Source: Pezizomycotina sp. ARF18 (taxonomy: Eukaryota > Ascomycota). From it: 64,000 nt of DNA. The notes beneath the pieces are model-generated. The model saw nothing but the letters and a program-made list of their open reading frames with translations, had not been told where the DNA came from and did no database searches. The position numbers were made by a program, and so were the translations under genes. The DNA lies in the NCBI GenBank assembly GCA_002224055.1, contig AZLU01000007.1, positions 248,001-312,000 on the forward strand, read 5' to 3'. Positions 47,159 through 59,275 of the stretch are shown piece after piece (position 1 is the stretch's first letter; each line of letters begins with the position of its first letter).

Positions 47159-47416
47159 CTATTCAGACGCCCAGTCAACGGTTTTTAATTCAGGCACCAT
47201 GAGAGGGTACTGGGCTCCAACCCGCTCTAGATTTAGCGAAGCGTTTCGCAAAAAATATGGGGGAGCTTCGCGGCGGTCGCGTCGCTGGCCGCTACTGTCT
47301 TCAAGAGCTCTCGACTGCGCTATAAATTCTAATTCTATAAGAAAGATTAATTGTTGAGCAACATTTTCCCCATGAGCACCGTTGGGCCATTTCAATTGAA
47401 GCTCTATCTCTGACAT
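47159..47416 (-). CDS. Small hypothetical ORF (85 aa)
   Basis: ATG near 47416 opens MSEIELQLKWPNGAHGENVA, then QQLIFLIELEFIAQ and a basic QRRDRREAPPYFLRN part. It is open to a stop at 47159. The opposite strand is also open, so this may be chance. No domain recognised. Confidence 0.25.
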   Translation of the reverse strand: MSEIELQLKWPNGAHGENVAQQLIFLIELEFIAQSRALEDSSGQRRDRREAPPYFLRNASLNLERVGAQYPLMVPELKTVDWASE

Positions 47417-50400
47417 TGCGATGTCATTCTAAGGTTCGCAAAGTCTAGTATTGGTGAGCTGGTTGTTTTCTTGGCATTGACTTCTTCCCCCGCGCCGCTA
47501 AACTAGTGCGACCGTTCACGCGCGACAATTTTACTGCAGTACAAGGAAGCTGCGAAATAGGGCTAAAGACCTTCAGGGCAAGGGTGTCGAGCTGAGAGCG
47601 GTTACAAACACAAGACTTGGTGTAACGGATATAGCTAATACTCATGATCAGTTTAAACAGAGGTAGTTCTGTAGAATCAATCTGACCCTGGTTTTGGAAA
47701 ATGAAGTGACAAAGTGCCGCTGGCTACCCCAACGTCTCAGCTTGACGGCTATGTTGGTTTACAAATACCTACCCCATGCAGCGAATAAGAAAGGGGCTAC
47801 TTCAGAGAACTAGACTTTTCACTTATCTGCTTCCATAATTCATAATTTTTTTTCTTTTTTTTTTTTTTTGGTTTAAAACCGCAATTTCCTGACTGCAGCT
47901 ATACGTGATTTTTCCCTCCACGCGAACACCTAGTCTTTCATTCTGTTTAGCTCTTCGAGGGTTAATAGATCCATCACAATGGATATACAGAGCGAAGGCA
48001 TTGTGATAGTTCAAACAAACCCATCCGTGTGATGTTCGCCTTGCACTTAGAGCCTCAAAACTTTCCTTTGACAAACTAACGAGTGCAATCCTGGAGACAA
48101 TTTTGTTTAAACGTCTGCTATTTCTTATTCAATTTTTATAGCTTTAGTGGACGCCGAAATGAGTAAATGTCGGAACGCGAGCAGGATATTTCGAGCTGCT
48201 CACTGATGGATGCTACTTGCAATATATATCTAGAATTGCACTAAGAGATACATGCTACATCCTAGGAATAGGATCAGATGTTGACTTGCCGCAGACGAAA
48301 TTAGGATTACGCTCATACTTTTTCATAATGAAGCACTAGTTGACTCTTCTCCACAGGCGACATTCTATGGTTAACGCAAAGAGAATAGTATCTTTCATAT
48401 ACAAGAAAACTTTAATCAATTGAGAATTTCGCATAGTGCTCTGAATCGTCGCACATAAGAGTATATTAACCCCATTGCGAGTGGAAAACCATTCTGAACA
48501 GTATTGGGACACAATATTACAGATTCCTTTAATAAATATATAATGGACTGATACTAGCGCAATCTCATATTTTTGCTATCGTTGGTCTAAATAGTGGAAT
48601 ACCAGATTATAGTTATGTAATAATAATAAGTAAAGCTGTTGTTTAATAGGTACCTCAGAGAGGAACATCAAAATTTCTAACAATATTAGACGAAGGAAAA
48701 CAAAAGTGCTTCCATGCATCATGTCAATACAGACGAATGATGATACCCCTGAGATAATTGCGGGGAACGAGCATTATCTTTTGACAATAGCGCTGAAAAA
48801 CATGCAATTTGCCAAGCTTTGACGCTCACGTGACTGCCATTCTGATATAAGCATGCCTGCTTGGCACAAAATGAAAACTCGAAAAACATAAACAAACCTC
48901 CATCCCCATTACATCTACACGTAACGCGTCGCAGACTCATAGTGCCGCAGGCAGGCAGGGGGTCCGAGGAATGCAATCCCCTAGATATCTTATAATTATA
49001 TATATTTATATGTAATAGAAGTATATATATATAATTAACGATAGACGTATACCGATGTATGTATAAGGGGAGTCTAAGGGTCGCGACCTTCAGCATTACA
49101 CAAAGGTGTATAATATTACTATAGTAAATATATATAAAAATTATACTACTGCGTAGTGACAGCGGAGGTGCAGGGGTGTAGCCCTCAGGTGACATCTAAT
49201 TTAAAAAAAATAAAATAAAAATAAAAATAAAAAATAGCGCCGCAGGCCAAAGGGAGGGGGGTCTGGGCCCAGTGCTATTATATTATTTACAAAATATTTA
49301 GCCGCATATAAAAAAAAATATAACAGCAATATACACATGCTTCCCTCGCTGCTTAGTGGTATTAGTATATCAGTATTGCCTTGTTTATATATATAAATTG
49401 CTATTGAAGAGCCAGAGAGCTTTGATATTCCGGCTACCGTTCCTCCGAAGCTATTCCAGAGAGGTACGGAAAAATATCCGCAACATCTCATTTTGGTCCC
49501 TCGTGTCGAGTCAGGCACTCGAAACAAGAGAAACTCATGCGATTCGTCCATTCTTCCGGATCCCCACAATAATACTCCTAGCTCCTGGCAATAATACTCC
49601 TAGCTCCTGGCGAGCAAGCACCTGGCAGTGGCAGGCACAGCAAAAAGGTGGTAGATCTACGCACATCTCGCTTGAATTTGATGATCATATATTGTTTGGC
49701 GTTCAGGCATCTGCTTTATCGACGCCTCGGGAGTCGGGGACCTTAACTGCCAAAGTCCTCAAGCCAAAAATAATTAAAACTCTCACAAAAAAAGGCACTT
49801 GCACTTTGGCCAATGGGCCGACGGAAAAATCATAAGTATCTATTCAGTATGATCATATTTTTCCGTCTGCAGTCCTCCTCTACTTACTGTTGTTCTGCAA
49901 TGCAAGAATCGGCTTCCCCCACGACAGAGACACCATCTGCTCGTCTGCGTTTTTCAAGATACGACTCACTGTCTGAGAATGCAACCCTTGTTCGGAAGAG
50001 GAAATTCATTTTCCCGATCTATCATGATATTTCAATCTAACCTAAAAAAGCCAAGGATTCGCGTGCGGGTCGTAGACTCCCAGTAGGCGAGGCTATTTGC
50101 CACTATCTGCCAGAGGCGCATAGTCAGCTGGTGGGGATTAGTACTAATACCAGTAAGCATATACGATGCGGTGGCTTTTTTTTTTTTTTTTTTTTCGATC
50201 TTGAGTCCAGTTCTTCAGTTTTCCTCTTTATTCATTCATCCCGCGGAGACCGGAAATACCAATTTAGCCGCCCAGAAAAATAATACTGAAAGTAATACCG
50301 AAGTTGTATAGGGTATTGTGGGGTAAGCCAGGACTAGATAACGTATATTTGTGGGTCGGTACCCCTTGCGTATCGCGTATTTTGCCTTCCCTTTTATCCC

Positions 50401-50626
50401 AATCCCGGATTTTCCCCCGAAATACGAAATTTCGACCCCGATTTTCTGGCCGTAGAGGCTCTGGATGTCACGTCACCCTTGCGAACGACATGTTACAGCT
50501 TTCCTTCTCTTCCACTGGTGCGCTATTCGATCGGCATATATATCATCTGGAAATCCCTGTCGCCAGTTTCGACCCCAACGAGGTCCTCTTAGAAACCAAA
50601 GTTGATTTCGCGTTACACGTCGTAAA
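47417..50626. other. 3.2 kb stretch without a supported gene, several short repeats
   Basis: It holds homopolymers (47857-47869, 50177-50195), AT microsatellites near 49000-49030, a 22-bp tandem duplication at 49567-49610, and two GC-rich blocks with CCTGCGGC(A/G)CTAT on the minus strand (near 48945 and 49237). The open frame at 49356-49835 lacks motifs and runs through the duplication. Confidence 0.45.
49567..49610. repeat. 22-bp tandem duplication
   Basis: The unit CAATAATACTCCTAGCTCCT plus GG occurs twice in a row. Confidence 0.8.
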
Positions 50627-52280
50627 ATGGTGCTCAGTAGCGATCTCATCGAGAACTGGACACTTTCTCAATCGCTTCGGTGTTCGTTTTGGCTCGGGTG
50701 ATCCTAAGGACTATTCAACTGGGCTTTAAAGGATGGAAAGGGATGATTATCTTATCCTGGTGGCATACGTAAGTTGCTTCTAACTGTGGAACACTCCAGT
50801 AATTTCTCCACTAATAATTGAGGAAATGACAGGTCGCTTTCACTACGATGTAGCCTCGGTCCATATTATCGACAATTACGGGTGCAATGTTGGACTTACT
50901 CAGGACATCGCAGAGAAACTTACATCCACCGAGATTCACCGCTTGAAAATCGGCTCCATTGCTGACTTCTTCAGCTGGCTGGCCTGGGTCACCCTACTCT
51001 GGAGCTGCAAGGGGTGCATGCTTTTCTTGTTCTCGCGTATTACACTGGGTCTGCGGCAAGAAAAGCTTGTCACGATCGCAGCCTGGATAGTTGGCGCGAC
51101 GTTTCTTGGAGGCGTCTCTACAAATATATTCAAATGTGGTTCGAACGTTGAGCGGAACTGGCAGATCGTTCCTGCCCAGGAAGTAAGTTACAATAGCGGG
51201 AGTGGCGGCCAGGCTTTTGCCAAAATAGATGTTTTCAAAATGGATATTTTCTGATTAATCTTGTTCAATGAACAGATTGTACTTCTGGAGCAGCGAACCT
51301 CTTCTTCGTCGGTATCACCAATTTCCTGTAAGTTATAGCCCAGTAACCGATCTGAAGGCCAAGCGCTTATCCTACATTCAGCCTCACGAGATGTGCTAAC
51401 AACACTACGCTAGAACCGATGTCTTTATCCTCTCGATTCCTCCACCCTCTTATGGAAGGCGCGAATGTCGACACAAAAGTCAGTGACCCTTGGATTATCA
51501 GATTTCTCCTGATTCATTTGAGAGCTAACTTTGCGGAAACAAAGAAAAATATTCATTTTCTTCATGCTCTGCTCCGGCGTTTTTATCGTTGTTGTGTCTG
51601 CACTGAGATGGTAAATTCTCAAACTCCAACCTTGAATCTTCCCAGTGAATTTTAGTATACTACCCGTTTTTGCGATCTCCGAAATACTAAATCATAATGA
51701 TTCCACTTCTTGCGTAGTATTTATTCGATCTTGACCATCTATGACGATATGAGCGTCACGGTCGCGCTTGCTTGGTCGACTCGCGAAAATGTTGCTACCC
51801 TTAACCCCCCCCCTTTTTTTTTTTTTTTTCGTTGTCGCGATCTTCGGCTAACTTACTAATGACGACACAGTTCACGGCGATGGTCATCGTAAATCTTCCG
51901 ATCATCGTATCGTCGACTCGAACACTCCGCTCGGGTTCTAAACCTGACCAATCTCCGCGGTCCAGCTTCCCCTTGACATTCTATCCTTTCGGTCTTGGAG
52001 CAAGTGGCGACGCAACGGCGGTGTTAACGGGAATACTACCGACCATAGCGTTTTGTCGAGAGATGCAAGGAGATTAGTCGGTCGCGCGATTCCAGGTTTG
52101 AGTACGCTCGACGCGTCAACGATATGTAGTGAAACGCAGGAGAAACTTAAGCTATCTGCGGAGGTAGAGAGTGAACGTATAGATAGTCGCGAGCCATTAT
52201 CAGGCAAGGTAGATGGCGGTAATGTTGTGGTAAGATCCATGACGGCTGCTAGTGGTAAGAGTATGACGGATATAGTATGA
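50627..52280 (+). pseudogene. Fungal rhodopsin-domain (SAT4-like) membrane protein, frame broken
   Basis: From ATG 50627 the frames read FSIASVFVLARVILRTIQLG (first membrane segment), then ERDDYLILVAY, an intron near 50770-50832, and VAFTTM. Then DFFSWLAWVTLLWSCKGCML, FLFSRITLGLRQEKLVTIAA and WIVGATFLGGVSTNIFKC follow. An intron ends at about 51275 before CTSGAANLFFVGITNFL. Another (51329 to about 51414) joins in phase to TDVFILSIPPPSYGRRECRH. Later DDMSVTVALAWSTRENVATL and FTAMVIVNLPIIVSSTRTLR lead to a Ser-rich tail ending at 52280. The GWxxDDYLI, K...L-F-x-R and NFLTDVFILSIP wording is typical of the SAT4-like family, related to fungal GPCR-like proteins. About four shifts break it. Confidence 0.66.
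51811..51829. repeat. C-run followed by T-run
   Basis: CCCCCCCCC then a T-run within the SAT4-like gene, a place where base counts are easily mis-assembled. Confidence 0.6.
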
Positions 52281-55200
52281 CGATCTTGGTCGATAGATTC
52301 TTATGAGTCATCCAGAAGGCCGGTGATGGAGATGAAACGAAGGAACTATGATTGAGCCTGAAAGTTTTCTGTATAACGAAGTTTGAAAAGTCAGCATGGC
52401 AGGGCGCGTCTATGCTGATCGATTTTAGATGAATGATTTATACCTAATAGACGCGTTTGCTATTTTGGTACTTGTTTGTTGTAAAGCCGAGACCAGTGTT
52501 ATCTGATGTGCGAAAAGCCCTGGTACCAATAATTTGTTAGCAGCCTATACATTTGACAAGATCGCGAGCTCAGTCAGAGCCTGCCCGTACGCTTCCCTTG
52601 TGTTCAAGGTCTTTTCCAGCAAAAAAAATTTTTTTTCTCTCAGTAGTTTCTTTTGATATAATCACTACTCAAGGCCTTCGAATACAATCAAGCTACATCT
52701 AGCCCGGGGATACAAGGACAAAAAACCAGCAACATCATAATTCGATTCAACAGCAAAAGCGTCCACTTCGCGTCCTAATCCACTACTACTGTATCCTTGT
52801 TTACAAGTACGATGCTTTAACACCAGGGTCGCAAGAAGGTAAACGATTATTTAGAAATTCAGCCTTCTCGGGTTAGAGAGGTACAACGAATCACCTTATC
52901 AACACCGTCAACAACCAATAAAATAATCATAACTGGGAACCACACGGTGTTCAAATATTTTGTACATCGTATACTGCTGAGAGTCGTCCGTACATAAACG
53001 GGCGATCTCATTTTCCGGATGGCAGAGAATTTAGGGAAAAGACACCGTGGACACATAAGACCTCATGCGTGATAATGAATAATTCTAGATCGTAGAACCC
53101 GATCACGCTGATAAAACCTCTATTAAGGAATCCACATTAAGGATACCCATCTCACGCTACCGCATCAGTGTCGTGCTGACAGCGTTCGCGACGTTCATAA
53201 TTCTAACATTATCTTTGGAGCTGAAATCATCATAGGATTAGCCGCTCCAAATCGCCAAAGGACTTTTGGTAGTATAAATATATAGAACAATCTTCACACA
53301 ATCGCGCGGTCGCCTCTATATTAGGGAAGTATGAGACCTGCCGTGTGGTAATTGCATTAAAGGCCTTCCGGGCCGAAATGCACGCAGATTCGTAAAGTAC
53401 TAAAGGTCTGTGGAAGCAGAGAGCCGTTTATTCGTTGGATAAAATGGTCATCAATAGGTAGTGACTTTTAGTCTTGTCCAGTGCGTTCCAGTGACATTGT
53501 ATTCAACTTTCGCCAGAAGACATCGACGCGATAGATCGCACAAATTTTAGGGAAATTAAATCCAACCAGGGCCGGTATTATGAATCGACAGGACGTGTCA
53601 CGTAAATAATAGCCTAGTATTTTAACACACTTCATTATTGTCCAAACGAATATTGTGCGCAACTATAAGACGAGGAGTCAGGTTATATAGCTCACCGCAC
53701 TACGTGGCACGTGTCAGCACAAGGAATTGAAATGTATCCTCTCGTATCTCTTTTATATCCTGATCCTATAAATAAGTGGTGTCGCGATACCCATAGCGTA
53801 ATTGAAATAAAGCCAAAAACAAGGGAGTGACGATCCGGAATAGTAAAACTTGCTGCTAGAAAAATGCGATATTCAACTATAAGACACAAAACAAATTATA
53901 CACTGCCATTCTAACGGTATATTTAGCATCTCTGCCCAGTAACAGAAAGCAACACATACAGGTAGCGATTTAAGACGCTGTCGACTACGTATACAGATAA
54001 AGTTTTTCGGCGGCAGTACGCGATGCATACGGGTAGTTGTTTGTGCAGCGGTCCCAAACGCATACACCCCTTTAGAGAGGAATGTCGTACAGCAATCATT
54101 ATTAAAGTATACGACTTTCTAAAGTAAAAACCTGCAGCGGCTATTAACTTATAGAGTTTTCCGGGAAAGGATAGCAATTGATAACCTGAATGATTTTTCG
54201 GAAAGTAAAAGCCGGGGTAGTCCCGAATGCATACGCTTTTCGAAGGAGGAAAATTAGCAACAGTCACGAACTCTTAAGCTTTTCTTGAGATAAAAGACGC
54301 GTAGGCGACGCGACATAAGTAGACACATACATCGTATTGAAGGACGCGGTCAGAAAAGGGTACTGGAATGCACTGTCACATACTGCCGCGACGTCAATTA
54401 ACATAATCGCGGTAGAGACCTTGAAAATGGATATTAAGCACTTCCAACGTGGCAAAAATCAAGAATAATTTACTATTGCGTTCCATACTATTCTCCTAGA
54501 ACAGACGTAGTTTCATATGTATTTGCTTCCTCAGATAAAACGAATATTCGGAACACATCGTACAACCACAATGGTGCAAAAAATTGCCCATCTTAACGAG
54601 ACTAATCCAGAACGTAGCGCCAACTGTCTATATATTCGCGAGAAATCATTGACTGACGATATTGTGTTGCGCTTCATCTCAAGATTAAAAGTTTTGCAGT
54701 ACCTCCATGGAGTCGCAACCTAACATAAAACTACAACCCTTTTAAAAGGGGGGGGGGGGGGGCGAGGAATGCGAAGAACGACACCGCGCAACCAAAGAAC
54801 ACTGACCGCCACCGGATAATTTCAGTAAACCGTTAGATTTGCTCGGACGTCGTATAGCTTTCGTCGTGACGATTCCACCCATAGACCTTTGAAATCCGAA
54901 CTTTCAGGTAGAGAGCGAAACACGAAGGTGAACTTCTTCAAAGATACTCTTTGAACCGTATGATTGCTTCTAGGCTCTTACAACCACTGCTAGGCAATCA
55001 AATCAGGTAAATACTTGTGCTGGGAGTGTTGGATACAGCGATATTAAGGCAGCCCTCACAAACCCAATCTTCGGCACTATCGAAGAGTTTAGGCTCGCGA
55101 TAAGCGACGCGAAGCCTATGAAGTCCGTACGATACGCAATTTGCCAGAAACGCTATCATATGTCCACACGCTATTACGTGAAGAAGTTCGGAAAAAGGCC

Positions 55201-58041
55201 ATAAAGTTAGGAGTGCGTGATACATAATCGTCGATTGTATGAGTTCTAAAAATATGAATGGGATCCGCTAGCTACCGCAAAGCCACTATACGTACCGAGA
55301 CGCGCCAAAACGTGTGCTGTAAATAGTGTAATTTTCTCTGACAGAATCTTAAAGAATTTCCGACGAAGTCGCCGGTAACATATTGGAAACGATCGGTAGG
55401 GGAGGAACTGAGAACCTCGACGATAACGACGCCATAATTTTGGCGTCACGCAGACCTTTCATAGTCAGGCATTCTTGGTTTTATTTGATAAAAACACGAA
55501 ACTCTTTTTCGCCAAAGCGTTCGACTTTATACCTCCTTTCTTATAAGGCTACACACTCTAGACTTTTGAAGACATAGCTGCTCGACGTGATAAGGTCGTG
55601 TTAAAGACACCTTTGAAACTCCAACTCGAGCACCAAATTGAAATTTTTACGAATGCTCTCGAGACTACTCAGAATAACCATGATTGAGATCTTGTGTAGG
55701 ATTTTGATAGACGTATCATCAAATCAATAAACGCTACCTAAAAATAGCCCGATTCGCTACCCGGACACAGTAATTTATACCCCGAGGCTCTAAAAAACCT
55801 CAGATTTAGGCACAATACTCAGCCTGACACAAGTTATATAACATCAACTATTCTGCACAATGGAAATTAAAACATTAGGCAAAAAGGCAGCCATATGCGA
55901 GCCCAGCAAAAAGGAATTTCTTACAGAATATGAAGACATACTAGCGATAATGGAACCAAAATATGACAAATCTCACCATATTAAAAATCGCAAGGGAAAG
56001 TCTTCGCGATTTTATTTCTCAAATTGAAGTATGGTTCTCGTAGGGACCAGATCACGTAGTACAAGCCGCGAACGTAGTTTACAACCAGCGCAAGTCTGCT
56101 ATATACTCCGCAAAGGATTCATAACAATATTTAGAGTATTTTATACGTATATTCCTCACAATACTCTAAAGCCACGTTGAATGATAAGAATTATAGAGTC
56201 AGCTTATTCTTATATTTTCGTCAGTAGCTATGATTTTGAGCCTCATTTTTAAGTATCGTGAACGGGGAGCAAATTCTCCTATACAGAAAAAGCGAAAGAA
56301 ACGGAATTCGTTTCCTCCCTACCATTGCCGTCAGAATGAATCGGATGGAACATAGCAATCTCACCTGCCACGTTTGTCGACTGAAAATAACCCACATCTC
56401 TTATATACGATAAAGAAAACCCACGGCTTGGTTTTCCCAATAAAATTATCCACTTTTATCAATCTCCCGTCCCATGAGATACAAGTCATTTGACTCGAAA
56501 ATAACCGAATGCCGCAAGGCAAAAATATATATATATATATTGGTGATATACTTATTGTCTTCTGCTAAATGGGAAATTGGAATCGGGAGCCTTGGCGTAA
56601 GCACGCAGGGATTTGAGAACAACAGTCATTCCGCCGAAACGATAGGTAGAAATCATTCAATATTTGTTTAATACACTTATTCACTATCCAGGGTTTGCAA
56701 GTGCCTCTTTGTGATCTTTATAAGATACGCTTTATATCTATTCAAATAAGCCTCTTTTTTGGTCTTCTGTACCGTGTAAATATTTTGAAGATACAGTCGG
56801 CTATCTTGCATCCCAACCTAAAACAAGAACGTGGGCATATAAATTCAACCCTTGACGCTGTCAGCTTTTCTCCGTACCTGGAAGGTATTTAATTATATCC
56901 TTTATAACCCTTCGTAATGATAAAAACATCTTCTGATAGTAAATTTAAATCATCCTGAATCGCTAGACGACCGACTTCGACGGGACGATGTGGGTTAATA
57001 CCCGGTGAAACGCGGAGGGTAATTTGCAGAAGCTTAAATCCCCGGGACTAGTTAAACCTGCAAGTCAGTTATTTTCCGATCGGATGAAAATACGCACCGC
57101 CGGCGTCATGCACGTCTCAACGTCTAAAATTTAATAGTTATTCGAGTAATAATAGCTATAACGCTTTACAAGGAAAATAAAATACTATTTACTGTTTTCT
57201 CATCCGATATCGCGGAGCTCCTTGGGGTTTAAAGCTAGCTAGGCATAACACTATAAAATTTCTAATTTGAGGCTTATTCTATTCATTCGTTCATTTGTGT
57301 TCCCTGCGAGCACCAGGGCTGCGGCCACTACTCCATGTTATTCCGTTGCACAAAAATATCGCAGAAAAACACGTTTTCTCTAGGTCCAGGATCGTTTTTA
57401 GGTAAAACTTTACGAATCTCTCGATAATCTACAAGGGCATCCTTGTCTAGTCAGAAACGAAACAAGGACATGCTAAGGAAAACGGAATAGTATAATATAA
57501 ATGGCCAGAAACTAATACTACGATTCGTGTTAGGAGTATGCAAGGTACCAACGTATGTTTTTTGTTTGAGTAATCTCTGAAAGGGGAACATGGCTTGGGA
57601 GGGTCGAGCGAGACGAAAGTACCCTGTTCATCCAATCTTAACGTGATTTTTAATCCTTTAGAAATTTAAACTACGGTTTATGACGAGGAGAAGAGTTGCA
57701 ACCCATGATAATAGATTTTATGATGGAAGTAATTCTTTAAACAACGTCTTTAGTGAACCGGTGCTGCCGATATCGTCCCATGAAATCTGACAAAGCAACA
57801 AAATTAATATCACGATGCTTCGCTCGTCCAGAATAGTATGGGTGTTTCTCGTGCTACGATATCAAAATAACTCATGATCCTGAGATCCTCCGAAGAGACC
57901 AATCTCACATCGTCAGACCATCTTTTCGCAATTCGCGGCCTACAATGTTCTTGAAGCATTCGTAGTGGCCACCTTCCTGGAATGACTCCTGTTCATACGT
58001 GCCGGATTCGTCGCGGTGGAATCGCCATGAGAAATCTCGTG
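52281..58041. other. 5.8 kb gene-poor stretch
   Basis: I see no gene that I can support. Open frames are short, on both strands, and without motifs. A run of about 15 G lies at 54748-54762, and an (AT)n tract near 56527-56541. It may be decayed repeat DNA, but I could match no element family and found no terminal repeats. Confidence 0.45.
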
Positions 58042-58048
58042 TATATAA
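58042..58048 (+). promoter_or_regulatory. TATA box of the second DPBB gene
   Basis: TATATAA about 182 bp before ATG 58224. Confidence 0.5.
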
Positions 58049-58223
58049 TAAGCCATTCCCTCCTACTTCATCTACCTTTATTCTCCGTCATCATTCGGAT
58101 TATCTTTTCCTCGTGTTAACATATCCGCTCCTTAATCTAAAGCAATCTATACTCCCTTGAATAGCAACCACACACTCCTTTACAAATAACCAGCACATTC
58201 CTTTGAATAAACCAACAAAAAAC

Positions 58224-58846
58224 ATGCATTTCACCAACATCCTCCTCCTCTCCGCCGCCGCCAGCATCGCCAACGCTGCCGTTCTCCCCCGCACCGCAAA
58301 CCCCTCCGTCCTCCTAAAGCGCTGCTCCTGGGAAGGCCACTGCGAAGGCAGCCCCTGCGGAAACGAAAACGACTGCTCCGACGACCTCATCTGCCGCAGC
58401 GGCCAATGCTCCAATCCCAACGGCGGCAGTAACCCTCCTCCTCCCCTCCTCCCCATCCGGCAACCTCCCGGCTGGCTCCGGAAATGGAACCAACAGCACG
58501 GCTCCATCTTCCGCTTCGGCGACCCCTCTGGACCCCGGCAGGAATTCTACAATTCCGGCTCATGTGGTTTATCGACGTACTTCAAGGACGGGTGCCGGAC
58601 TGGATGCCGTTGGTCGCTATGCCGATTAGCGTTATGCAGCAGTTCGGGAAGTCGCAGCATAATAAGCTGTGCGGGAGGACGATAAGTATTAAGGGGCCTA
58701 ATGGGCAGGTTAAGCAGGCTGCGGTTGCGGATACTAATATGAGCAGGAATGATAATAGCGTCGATATGACGTTGGATCTGTGGGAGGCGTTTGGCGGACA
58801 CGATGGGGATGGTTCGTTGCTTAATATTCAATGGAAGATGGATTAG
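58224..58846 (+). CDS. Secreted Cys-module plus DPBB protein, one apparent frame shift
   Basis: ATG 58224 gives MHFTNILLLSAAASIANAAV, a signal peptide, and SVLLKR, a Kex2-type site. A 30-residue module with six Cys follows (CSWEGHC, GSPC, NDCSDDLIC, RSGQC; spacing 5-4-5-5-4), then a Pro-rich linker. The DPBB domain starts NSGSCGLSTYFKDG and, after a one-base shift near 58590, continues PDWMPLVAMPISVMQQFG, NKLCGRTISIKGPNGQ, DTNMSRNDNSVDMTLDLWEA and ends NIQWKMD. It matches the 45 kb protein across the barrel (SCGLSTYF, LCGRTI, VDMT-LDLWEAFG-HDGDGS). The N-terminal six-Cys module could bind a surface or glycan; that is inference. The single shift may be an assembly error, since both halves are otherwise clean. 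Confidence 0.78.
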
Positions 58847-59275
58847 GGAGATGTACAGGGAGGAGAGGCGGAGATGGAATAGAGTAAAGAGATAGAGTAA
58901 TACTAATTTGTTTCCTTTTAGAGTACTTCCTTTGTAAAACACTAGAATAGAGCGAGACATAGAGGTAGTTCCTTAATTGTATTAATAGAGTAAAGAACTG
59001 GTTTCTTCATAGAAGCGTTCAAAGAGAACAACATTTAGGGGAGGGTTTCTATAAATGCAAAAGCATTTGCAAAGCGAAATAAGGGCAATATGAAGGTATA
59101 TGAGGGTATCCAGCAAAAACAGACGCCCCAAAACACTAAGCAAAATAATGAAAATGAAAAGTCAATCTTGAATAAGAATATCCCAGCAACCGAACCCGAC
59201 GCCGCTTAATCTAATGCTCCAAAGAACTAGTTTGTTTTTATTCTTTTTAGACGCGTAATTACGTCATTGGTATAA
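58847..59275. other. Spacer between convergent genes
   Basis: 3' flanks of the DPBB gene (+) and the proton channel gene (-). Nothing else seen. Confidence 0.5.

Noticed and set aside
49356-49835. 159-codon plus-strand frame
   Set aside because: It lacks motifs, starts in AT-rich repeat DNA and crosses a 22-bp tandem duplication; I do not trust it as a gene.
50304-50729. 141-codon frame overlapping the SAT4-like gene start
   Set aside because: The membrane-protein frames in the same DNA fit a known family; this frame has no match and no splice link.
53690-54455. Overlapping minus-strand frames that seemed to repeat CIR/CVAFCYW-like wording
   Set aside because: On re-reading, similarity is slight, the starts are not consistent and no domain is visible.
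58100-58507. Minus-strand 135-codon frame
   Set aside because: It is antisense to the signal peptide and six-Cys module of the second DPBB gene.
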